Source of the DNA: Cryptomeria japonica
Lineage: Eukaryota; Streptophyta; Pinopsida; Cupressales; Cupressaceae
Reading direction: 5' to 3'
NCBI RefSeq assembly: GCF_030272615.1
Contig: NC_081413.1
Location: forward strand, 442,767,038-442,831,037
DNA: 64,000 nt
Numbering within the stretch: the stretch's first letter is position 1; every line of letters begins with the position of its first letter. Shown piece by piece: positions 46,847 through 57,100 of this stretch. A model generated the notes under the pieces. It saw only the letters and a program-made list of their open reading frames with translations, did not search any database and was not told where the DNA came from. The translations under genes and the position numbers were made by a program.

Positions 46847-47349
46847 TGTCATTCAATAGGTATATGTCATGTATTGACATAGGATGGCACTTTATATGAG
46901 ATTATCAATTTGGGATATACTTATAAGAAATATGTGCATATATAGTAGATAAATTCATTTCATGTATATATATAGTAGATAAGTTTTGGTAGCTCCCAAG
47001 AACAACTAACTTGGATAAGGTAGATAAAGTCATTTCATCTCCCTGATTGGCTTTAAAGGCTCTTATATTTGGGTTAGCTAATTCCCTATCAACACCATTT
47101 TTAATAGGTTTACCAGTACTCAGTGGTTCATACAGACCTCTTAGGAGTTGGACCATGTCAACCATGGTGCGCCTGATCATATTAGCTTGAAACTAGTGCA
47201 ACTCATATTATCTTCAAACCTATGCCCTCTATTGGTAGCTGATGGGGATAGAGTATCATTCGTTGTACATATCAATGAGGTTTGCTTTATGTCTAGATAA
47301 TAACATTTTTTTTTGAAAAAAATAAATGTTCGTCAAAATTACAATGGAT

Positions 47350-47794
47350 ACCAAGCTTTCCACTGACGATGAAATCATTGGACTAATAGTAGTCTCGTTA
47401 GTGCAAAGTTTTTGGAGTCATCGCACTTCCAACTCAAACTACACAAAAAATTGACAAGGATGTTGTATGTCTGATGGAACTTCGTAGTCGGATGGTCATC
47501 AATGGATATTAATGGACCGACGACACAACTGCCGGACAAACAGCATCACCATCGGTGCAAAGTTTCAGACTTCCATCGAGTTTTTGACGAAGTCTACACA
47601 AAAATAGGATGGGGATGTTGTTTGTCCGATGACTTTTTTCATGCCCACCATTGGCAGATTCCTTGGGATTGTCATATTTCGGATAGTCAGAGGCATCGTC
47701 AACAAGTCCAATGATGAGTTTTCAATGACTACTTTTGTTGGTACTACGATGAAAATTAGTCGCAATTCCGACAATCGACCATCGAAAATTGAAC
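47350..47794 (+). repeat. Right subterminal region of the CACTA transposon
   Basis: Dense in short CG-containing motifs such as 'gtcggatgg', 'ggaccgacgac', 'ccatcggtgc', 'tgtccgatgac' and 'cgacaatcgaccatcg'. This is unlike the CG-poor sequence around it and mirrors the left subterminal region. ORFs across it (47502-47841) are by-products of the motif repetition. Confidence 0.55.
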
Positions 47795-47809
47795 CCAAAT
47801 GTACTAGTG
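47795..47809 (-). repeat. Right terminal inverted repeat of the CACTA transposon
   Basis: The minus strand reads CACTAGTACATTTGG; one mismatch against the left end. Confidence 0.92.
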
Positions 47810-47812
47810 ATT
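47810..47812. repeat. Right target-site duplication of the CACTA transposon (ATT)
   Basis: ATT, followed by 'atttccaactcttgctcatt', which continues the B2 gag sequence interrupted at 23412. Confidence 0.92.
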
Positions 47813-48314
47813 ATTTCCAACTCTTGCTCATTGTTCTATGATTGCACCAATTTAGTTCTCAACACATCATTCTCATGCGCCAACCTAATGGATTCCTCAG
47901 ATCTATCTTTCTAAGATATAGCAAGATTTTCTTCATTCTTCTTCCGGTCATCAATCTCCTTGGACATCCTCATGGTTATAGCTTGCGTTTCATTCTCCAT
48001 GACACCATTCTCCTAACTCATCTTCTGACATAATTCCTTTAAAGTATTCTTCTCTCCATCATCCGGATTTTGCAATTGATCACAAAGTTCTTTCCTTTTA
48101 GCTTGTGCAGATAACAACCTCTCCTGCAAAGTAAAAGTGAATTCCTTCGCAAATCTCAACTCATCTTGCAACTTCATGTTCCTCAACCTTTCAACACCAT
48201 AGTTTTCAAGTTCTACTTGAAGTTCCTTCCTCAAACTTATCTCCATAGATTCTGGATATAGGATCTTCCTCAAGCTGTTAGACTTACTTTGAGGAACCAG
48301 GCTCTGATACTAAT
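47813..48314 (-). pseudogene. Copia B2 Gag N-terminal part and primer-binding site, right of the CACTA insertion
   Basis: It matches 11757-12257 of B1. The minus strand reads a coiled-coil-like Gag part (open from 48273: MRKILYPESMEISLRKELQV, later QERLLSAQAKRKELCDQLQN), with stops further left. The primer-binding site at 48301-48313 reads TTAGTATCAGAGC, one base changed from TTGGTATCAGAGC. Together with 20923-23412 it completes the B2 internal region of about 3.0 kb. Confidence 0.78.
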
Positions 48315-49330
48315 TGTTGAGATCCAAGAACACTTAGAGGGGGGGGGGGTGAATCAGTGTTCTACCAGAATGGAGAAATTTTAACCTTATTAACACATCA
48401 AATCAACAACTGGTAAACATAAAAGCATATAACAATAAGTAACAGTGCAACCACAAAGATGAGCACCATAGCACCACAGATTTATACGTGGAAAACCTCA
48501 ATTAGGAGAAACCATAGTGAGATTGGAGACCCACAATATCTATCCACTTATCAGATGAATACATATTACAATAAGGGGTCTGCACATGTAGGAAGGCCAA
48601 CATCCTAGAGCGCACTACTCATCACAAATGTAGCCTCATTGACTACAGAAAACATCAGACTACAATTCAAAATGAAGATTGAACTGTAATAATAACATCT
48701 CTTATGGCTGAGTACAATTCTGGTTAAGCTCAATACCAGAGGTCTTAAACCTCTTACACAAACCCAATTCAACCTCACCTATGATCGACCAAAATGTTTG
48801 TATGTGATTACAACCTTATTCACACACAGATAATCCCATAGCCATAATCCCGTGATCTACAAAGAGATCTTACATCATATTTATACCAACCCAAGACCTA
48901 AACAATTAGGTCGGCCACCAAAAAGATAATACAATAAATCCATTACATAATCCCACAAAAAAATGATAAACCAAGTCAGCCTAAGACCGAAACAAGATAA
49001 ACCAATCAATAAATCCAACTGGTAATGCATCAGGAGCATCAACCAACATGTTACATAAACCGGTCCATAACCTAAAAGAATAAGATTAAGACCGGACCTA
49101 TAATAGGTTGCCATAAACCAAATGAAACACAACCAATCAACTGGAACATGAACATGATAACCATCAGCATCCTGATAACCTTCTAGAAGCCACACCAACA
49201 CCACTTATCGGATTCATCAAAATATCTTCAAAAAAGCTTTGCTAGTAAAACCTTTATCGGTAACCAAAAGGCTTACTAGAACAAATCATCAAATCATCAA
49301 ATCATCAAATCCTGAACACATGAATGGGTA
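48315..49330 (-). repeat. Right LTR of copia array B (5' LTR of B2), truncated
   Basis: It begins TGTTGAGATCC and matches 12258-12774 plus 20233-20750. Similarity stops near 49330 ('aacacatgaat'); the last 170 bases or so, including the end GCCAACA, are missing. It carries an 11-G run at 48339-48349 and a 'gagaaaccatagtgaga' motif at about 48506. Confidence 0.8.
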
Positions 49331-49611
49331 AGTGCACAAAGATGGTGGTCAGAAAAGTGGACACACCAAAAAAAACACATGAAAAAAACCAAAATGCGCA
49401 CGGGGTATTTCAAATTTAAAGAACCCCGTACGCGTGTAGGCTCGTTTTTCTGAGCCTAACCAAAGCTAAACCGCATGCGCGGTTTAAAACATACTAACCG
49501 TGTATGCGGTTTAAAGCATACTAACCGCGTCCGTGGTTTTGTCTGTCAATAAAATGCAATTCACTTACATTCCATTAGGCTTTTCAGTAGGATATAAACA
49601 TAAAATATAAC
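49331..49611. other. CpG-rich palindromic segment of unknown origin between copia B and element C
   Basis: It belongs to neither neighbour. An inverted repeat lies at 49396-49434 (CGCACGGGGT ... ACCCCGTACGCG). An 18-bp near-palindrome AAACCGCATGCGCGGTTT lies at 49468-49485, followed by two related copies, ACCGTGTATGCGGTTT (49497-49512) and ACCGCGTCCGTGGTTT (49524-49539), about 27 bp apart. The last five bases, ATAAC (49607-49611), could be the left target duplication of element C. No ORF. Confidence 0.6.
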
Positions 49612-51477
49612 TGTAGTCACATAAATCTGTCCACTTAATTAAATAAATACTTAGTATTTATTTGATTATTTAACCATCAATTAATAATTAATTAAATTAA
49701 TATTTAATTAATTCATCTTAACCCTCTTCTCCTATTAATTAAATAAATTATTCAATTTATTTGATTTAATTCACTTAACCAAATTCAGACCATTAATTAA
49801 ATAAATAAATCATATTTATTTAATTAAATCTTCTCTCACGTTTAAATAAATTAATATTTATTTAAATCCCCCAAAATCCCACCTCTCACATTTAAATAAA
49901 TAAATCATTTATTTAAATCACCTTTATCCTCCACCCACTTGCATTTTCCTACAAATGCAAATTGCACAATTATTTTAAATAAATAATTTATTTAAATCAC
50001 CTTTATCCTCCACCCACTTGTATTTTCCTACAAAAGCAAGTTGCACAACTATTTTAAATAAATTATTTATTTAAAATCCTATTTATCCTCACCCACTTGA
50101 AACCTTTAATGGTTTCCCTTAAAGTAGTCAAACTTGATGGCTTTAAAGTCTTCAAACTTGATGGCTTCCTTCTATAGTCTTCTTAAGACTTTAATGGTTT
50201 TCCTTAAAGTCTTCAAGCCTTTAATGGTTTCCCTCAAAGTCTTCAAGCATTTAAATGCTTTATCTTCATTTTCTCATTTAAATAAATTAATATTTATTTG
50301 AATATTTATCCAAATGCAAATTACACCATTTAATTGAAATAAATGATTTTATTTTAATTGAAAATACCAAAATTTCTCCCACTTGCATTTTCCTACAAAA
50401 TCCACTTGTATGCCTAAACCCCTTCTAGATTCTTCTAAACCCTTCCTAATTAGCCTAATCCATCCCCTAAATATTGTCACATTCCTAAGCAAATTGGAGT
50501 CACTTCTCAAAGACTCCAAAGTCTTTGAAAAGCAATTAATGCTTTGTGTGTTCAACAAATTAACCCTCAAAGTCTTGGATAACCTTTGAAAGCTTTCAAC
50601 CTTCAACCACTAAATGGCTCAAAGTCTTTGAAAACCATTGAAGGCTTCCAACCTTCAACCACTTAATCCCCAAAGTCTCCAATAACCATTAATGGTTAAT
50701 TCAACCCTCCCACATGGTTAAAACATTTGTTTTGACTCAACCTCTACCCAACCCAAAGGTCTCATCAAGCCTTTAATGCTTTGACCATGATTATCTCTTA
50801 AACATTTGCACAAAGGTTTATCCTTGGATTAACTCTTAATCCAGTGGGTAATCTTAATTTAGACTTGACCCTTACCTTCTAGATAACCATGAGGTCTTCT
50901 CAGGCCTTTAATGCCTCCAACCTCTTCTCTCAACCCAATCCTATGTTGAAACTTGTCACCATTTTATTGGTGCCAATTGTGCACATGGATCCCCAACTTT
51001 CAATCCTAACCCTTGTTAAGATTGCTCAATCTTAACCCTTCATTTCCCTATTTCTTCTATAAATAGAACCCTTCTCCTCAAGCAAAAGGAGAAGCATTTT
51101 AGAGTATTGTTGTTATACTGGCATTAGCATAGAGCTTTTTCATAGCATCACTATCTACTCTAGCATAGTATTTAGCTTTTCATTTCATATTTGAAGCTTA
51201 GTATTAAATCTCAATCCTCCATAAGCATCCATAGTGCAAAAAGCTGCTGAGAGCTACACTCATTTGGGACTTGGAGAGGAGAGGAACAAGGGAGGAGCAA
51301 CTATGAGCATCTTGATTAGCTATTTCATTTTATGTTTATATGCTTTCTATTTCATGCTTAATATCTCTCTTGATATGCCTGTTTAGGATAATCTTTTGTT
51401 GCTAACACTAACGTTTTTTTCTTGTGCTCTTGTGTGTGTTGCCATCAAACAGATTTTCTAATCCTTTTTGCAGAGCA
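49612..51477 (+). repeat. 5' LTR of element C (about 1866 bp)
   Basis: TGTAGTCAC ... GCAGAGCA. It contains several tandem arrangements: repeated AT blocks like TTAAATAAATTAATATTTA (49670-49990, 50275-50350), three copies of a unit with CCACCCACTTG(C/T)ATTTTCCTA (49933-50100), and a GTCTTCAA.CTTTAATGGTTT array (50100-50280). CTATAAATAG at 51057-51066 is a likely TATA box. Bases 50410-50490 match the element A LTR. The end could instead be at 51480. Confidence 0.88.
51057..51066 (+). promoter_or_regulatory. TATA box of the element C LTR
   Basis: CTATAAATAG in the same position and context as in the element A LTR (9334-9343), about 410 bases before the LTR end. Confidence 0.6.
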
Positions 51478-51482
51478 TCATT

Positions 51483-51503
51483 TGGTGAACCCGACGTGAA
51501 TCC
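51483..51503 (+). promoter_or_regulatory. Primer-binding site of element C (tRNA not assigned)
   Basis: TGGTGAACCCGACGTGAATC begins five bases after the LTR end, the expected place. It starts with TGG, the complement of tRNA CCA. I could not match it to a specific tRNA, and it differs clearly from the site of element A. Confidence 0.6.
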
Positions 51504-54188
51504 AAACACCAAAAAGATCATTTTTTTTTTTTTAACCAATAACATGTTTGAATGTTGAAAATGTCACACAGGTTGCGATTTTGACACTGTTTTGGTGCGT
51601 TTGGCATTATTTTGGCGCTATTCCCCCTGTTTCAGTGCTTTTCCCTTCTCTGTCTTTCCCTTTCTTTTAATACGTTTGTGTTAAATAGTGCCTCTGTTCA
51701 AACGCAGACTAGCGCTATTGTAACAAAACGTTGTACAAATCACCTTGTAACCAAAAAAAAAAAAATTAGGCTTGTAGAAGCCCACCAAATAGGCAGATTT
51801 TACTAACTATTTTTCTCTTTTGTGCAGATTTAAATTAGATTAAAAAGTAGATTTATATTTTTTACTAACTTGTTTTTGAAGTTGGTTTTAAAAATGAATT
51901 CACTTTTTATTTTGGTTTAAAATTAACTTCACATTTCAAATTTGGGCTTTTAAAAAAGAATCACACATTTGTTTGGGGCTCTTAAAAAGAATTTCATTGT
52001 TCCAAGGTAAAAAGAACCACAAACTTATACAAAAACAACTTTATTTTTTTTGCAAGTTAGGAAACAAACTTCGTTTTGGTGCTTAAAATCAACAAGGCAA
52101 ATTTTATTTCTTGCATCAAGATAAAACTTACAATCCACACTTCCATTTTTGGTGCAAATAAAATTCACAATCAACTTGTCTCATTTTAAAGCAATTTTAC
52201 TTCATGCAAACGTGTTTTTCATTAAGTTGACCAGGATTTTCAAATTCTAGTTTACTCCAACAATTGCCTTTGAAAATTAAAAAGAACACCATGATTGTTG
52301 GAGCAACATCTCCAAATAGATAGAAAATCATTGCGATGACAAATTAAAAGGAACAAGTGAATTTTGTGTTTGGCACACTTGTGCAAAAGAGTTGGTCGAG
52401 TGGTCCTACCTCTAACACACACTATCCTCTCCCTTGGCTCTCGTGGTCCTAGGTGCAAGAGAAAAGTGTTAGTAACGCTCAAATTTTATCTTTTTAAGAG
52501 AGGCCTGCCAAGGGATCGATACTCTTGGGAACGACCTCGAGCGGTAAATCCTTCGAGCCGCTATAGAAATCAGGTGAGAGCGAAAGCTGTAGCCTTGGGT
52601 ATAGCTGTTCCTACAGTGTAACTGGCCGAAAGGACAAATGGGCCCCACCACCAGTTACAAGGCTCTTAAGTGAGTCACTGCAGAATGAACTTATGTCCAA
52701 AGCCATCGAACATGACTAAACACCTTTAAGTAGTAGCCCACCTGTTCTATTGATTGAGGATATTTGAGGTATAATTTACTGCAAGAGCATAGATGGTTTT
52801 GCTCCCAAGATACTCACCATACATATTTCCTTGAGTAGAAACATAGCTTTTTGAAAAGTCACTTGTGGCTTGATAAAAGTGGTGACTCCCCCATCATAGG
52901 GATCATCTATTTGTTATGCTCGTGCAAGACTTAGTATATCACATCCTTACCTGCCACGGCGGGATTCATAAGGTATGTAGTACCAAAGTCGAAGAAATAT
53001 CAAGATGTGGGCTAAATTTATCACAACTGGCCATTTGACCTTAGGGATAAAAAGTGTTTGAAGTGTGTTCGTTTTACAGACCTAGTGCGAATTGAGTCGA
53101 CTTCAGGCTTTGGAAATACACCTTAAAATAAAAAGGAAGGGTCAAAAACAAGTCCAAGGATTGGGTTGATCTAGACCCATACTCATTTGTGCCTTTGAGG
53201 CTACAATCTTGTGTTTGTGTGCTTGCTTTGTTTTCTTGTCAAAGAAAAATCAGAAAATCAATCCCAAAAACAAAGTATTCATCCAACATTTCTCAAAAAC
53301 AACCAAAAGTACCAAAAACAAAGTGCAAAACAACAAAGAGACAAATTTTATGACCATTCTTCACATCTTGCGAAAGAAGAAGTGTCATCAGAATATCACC
53401 TTGAAAAGGAGACCACTAAGCTCAAAGGCTTTGATCAAAAGGAGGAAATTCTTCTATCTCAATAGATAAATTTTTGTCTCACATAGAGTCTTTCTACATC
53501 GCATGCGTCTATACCTTCAAGAAAAAAAAAACAAACGAGTTTGATTCAGAATCATTGAACCACAGAGCTTTTATGCAATATAGAGCTCTGAGTTATCACA
53601 AAAATCAAGGAGGAAAGATTAATCCCAATTTCTTCCCAAACATCTGTATCACCTACAACACAGCTCGAGAAATGCCACCAACGCCTGAAAGGGAAGAAGT
53701 AGAGTTTGTTCCATTTGTAACACAAAGTTTTTATTAAAGTTGAAAACAAAACATCCATCATCTCATTCATACATCATCACTTCATCATCAATCCATCCCA
53801 AAGCTCTCAAAACATTAAGAGGTTCTTGTCCCAAGATTCCCTTTTAGATATTGCTTGAAATAAAAACACATCACATCACTTTTTAGATTGTTTCTACATC
53901 TAGGATAAGCTCATCCTAAGAGACACATCTACGCAGGTTAAAACTAGTTCATGAGTGAATCCTCTCATTGCTAGGTAGTTAAATCTGTAACACATCTCAG
54001 ATTTCTCTGCACCTTATCACATCAAAACTTATCAAACAAACAAGCAATTCAAAGAAGGAATTTCGGTTACATCTACCTTAAAGTGATAGAGATCCACATA
54101 CAACACAAATCACCAACCAATCAATCTTTCATTTCATCACCACTCATTATCATCTTCAATCAACTTCAAAACCAAACTTGTAAACAAA
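51504..54188 (+). other. Untranslated leader of element C
   Basis: 2.7 kb between primer site and Gag start. No domain-bearing ORF. 52220-52370 and 53340-53510 resemble element A. ORFs here (53209-53469, 53474-53737) have no recognisable domain. A long leader is usual in Tat-type elements and may hold packaging signals. Confidence 0.65.
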
Positions 54189-57100
54189 ATGGCTCAAACC
54201 CGATCACGATCAAGGCAACGAGAAATGGAAATTGAGGAAGAAGAGGACAACCTCAATGAATTTCAAGAAGCACTTGGAGGAAATGGGAATGATGAAAACC
54301 CAAGTACTCCCACTCCTTCAACAATCGAAAGGGTTCAGCATAACCCTCATTTTAACAGATTATTTGATGAAATACTAAGGAGCAATGCGGATGCTCACTT
54401 TTTACGACTTGCTCAAGAAGGAGCAAAACTCCCCTCTGACTTTGATCTCGCCCAATTAAGACAAGCATCAGAAAGACAAAGTCGCCATGAGGAGGAAAGG
54501 CGTAGAGATCCCATCAGATATAACATCCCTCGAGGTAACCCACCACCTCCTCCTCCAAATGAAATGGAGATGTTGCGGCAACAAGTCGCGAATCTCGCCC
54601 AACAACTTCATAGTGGTGTTAAGACCAATCAATTTTCACTTAACGACATCTGTCCCTATCCGTTTGATAGGAATCTTTATATGCCACCCTTTCCACGCGG
54701 GTTTGAAACACCCAAATTTGAAAAATATAGAGGAAAGGGGGATCCCCGTGATCATGTCCGAGAATTTCATTCTGCTTGTCTTGAAGTAGCTTATGAGGAC
54801 ACATACCTAATGCGCCTTTTTCCCCAAAGCTTGGGAGGAACAACCACATCATGGTTTTCCCGACTTCCAGGTGGCATTAGAACATTTGAGGAACTCATCC
54901 AGAAGTTCCTATCTCATTACTCTTATAATATTGAACGCGACATCACCATGGCTGATCTATGCAACACCAAACAAAAACCAGGTGAATTATTCTCAGTATT
55001 CCTGCAACGATGGCGCCAAATGTCTAGCAGACGTTCTCTTCAGTTACCTGAACAAGAACTAGTGGAAATTTTCATTTCCAACTTAAACGAAGAAATGGAA
55101 TTTCACCTGGATGTCAAAGACACAGACTCTTTTAACGATATGATCACCAAGGGTATAAAATGTGAAAGGGCACTCATCAAAAAAGGACTCATCAAAATCT
55201 TTAATGAACCAAAAGATGCTCCTCGCCCGCGCTTCAATAGCGATAAACCGAACTTCTGGAACAAGAATAAGAATATCGTCAATGATGGAGTTGTGGATGC
55301 CAGGACTGTCCAAAATGCACAACCTATGGTTCGGTTTGCAGGACAAAATCCTCCACCTCAAAATAATACACATGGTCCTCCTAATCAAGGTCGCATCACA
55401 TCTCAAGATGAACCAAGACCTCGTCCACAAAAACAAAAATGCACTTACACTCCCTTAGGGGAACCCATTGAAACAGTGTTGCGACAACTCCTCTCTCAAA
55501 ATTTGGTCACTCTACCTAAGCTATCAAACTATGAGCCTCAAGTCAAACCAGCATGGTGGAAAGATACTGAACACTGTGAGTTCCATCAAGGAAGAGGACA
55601 CAAGACAAGTAATTGTCACCGATTGAAAGATCTCATTCAAGATCTTATTGATCGAGGAGAAATTGAAATTGAAGGGCATGACCCAAAAACAACCAATAAT
55701 GATCATCAGATGTTCAAGAATCCACTTCCATCACAAGATCAAAGGGGTCCTTCGACGTCCAGACGAGGTCCTGATACCACTGATTATACGCAGGCTGCAT
55801 ATAACTACACTGTAAATCACCTGTATGATGCCAGTGAACAAATTGCAACTATAACCTTCAAAAATCCCACCTCAAATTGCAATGTTGTTACACGTCGTGG
55901 CAAGGTCACCATCAAGGCAGCTCCACAGGGCACCACCTCCGTCCCAAAGCAATATAATCTTGTGGAACAATTAGATAAAACACCTGCGCTCATATCCATT
56001 TTAGAGCTATTGCGCCTATCACCCTCTCATAAAACTATCTTGGATCAAGCACTCCAAGAGGCGTCAGTCCCTGCAAACCTGAACACGGACCAATTTCAAG
56101 CCATGGTTGGAAGTCTAAAGTCATCACCTTGTCTCACTTTTTCTGAAAGTGACAACTCTTCCTTCCAGCAACCTCATAACGCCTCACTCCACATTGAAGG
56201 CTTCGTCAACCAACACAGGATCAAGCGAGTCTTGATCGATAATGGAGCAGGCCTAAACATCTGTACACTACAGTTGGTCACAGCATTGGGATATGCAATA
56301 GAATCAGTGGATCCTCGCAAGAAGATCACCATCAAGGCCTATGATGATGCAGAGCGTTCGTCCAAAGGAGCTGTGGTACTACCAATCCGGGTTGGCCCTG
56401 TGGTAAAGCACATAATTTGTCAGGTTCTGGACCTTCCTCTGCCATATAATCTATTATTAGGGAGACCTTGGATACATGCCATGCAAGCTGTTCCATCTAC
56501 CTACCATCAATGTATCAAGTTCCCACATAATGGTGCAGAGATCACAATCCTGGGCGATGCAAATCCCTTTGCATTTTGCCATAATATTAGCCATCAACCA
56601 GAAATTACTGTTCCTAATAATAGAGAAGCCATTTCCTCCACATCATATGTAAATCCCGCCTCTCTTGCCAGTTCAAACACTCCTATACCCAAGCAAGAAA
56701 AGCTTAAAATGAAAGTCACAGAGGAAGGTCCTGGAGAATACAACTTGAGTCAACTCTTTTGTGTGGGACAAATGCCCACTTCTCCTAGAACACATGGTAA
56801 ACCACAGCAGTTGCTCCAGCAACCACTAATCACGCCAGCATGTGCCTTAACGCCTTTCATCCTTGGAAAGAGTCAAGAGGAAGAAACACAAGATGAGGAC
56901 CTAGCGGACTGGATCTATAAAGATCCCATCACCACTGACAAACCGCAAGTTACACTTCCTACGGAACAATATGGCAAAGGCCTCCTCATTATGCAAAGAA
57001 TGGGATATGATGGTCAGAGTGCTTTGGGATACTGCAAACAAGGACGACATGAACCTCTACTACCAGAATTCAAGCCCAAAGGTAATACTGGCCTAGGCTT

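Larger units (their letters stand above)
42811..47349 (+). other. Right arm of the CACTA transposon, repeat-rich, no gene seen
   Basis: I find no long ORF with a known domain between element D and the right end. The region is built largely from direct repeats: 43101-43553 with 44476-44928, a 145-bp unit at 45817-46141, and a 173-bp unit at 46508-46846. The minus-strand ORFs at 45885-46218 overlap the 145-bp repeat and are not credible genes. The rest is AT-rich unassigned sequence. Confidence 0.55.
23413..47809 (+). mobile_element. Giant CACTA (En/Spm, CMC) DNA transposon, 24.4 kb, carrying a SET-domain region
   Basis: The two ends are inverted repeats: CACTAATACATTTGG at 23413-23427 and, reading the minus strand inward from 47809, CACTAGTACATTTGG. 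Target duplication is 3 bp (ATT), as in CACTA elements, and the sister copy B1 supplies the empty site. It encodes on the + strand an intron-containing TNP2-type transposase (29637-33715) and a second gene with a SET-domain region and a Transposase_24-like region (34434-38769). About 6 kb of unassigned sequence lies on the left, and a right arm with several direct repeats holds copia element D. Both genes carry multiple stops, so it is not autonomous now. Confidence 0.92.

Noticed and set aside
47502-47841. ORFs near the right end of the CACTA element
   Set aside because: They overlap on both strands within the subterminal motif region and have no domain.
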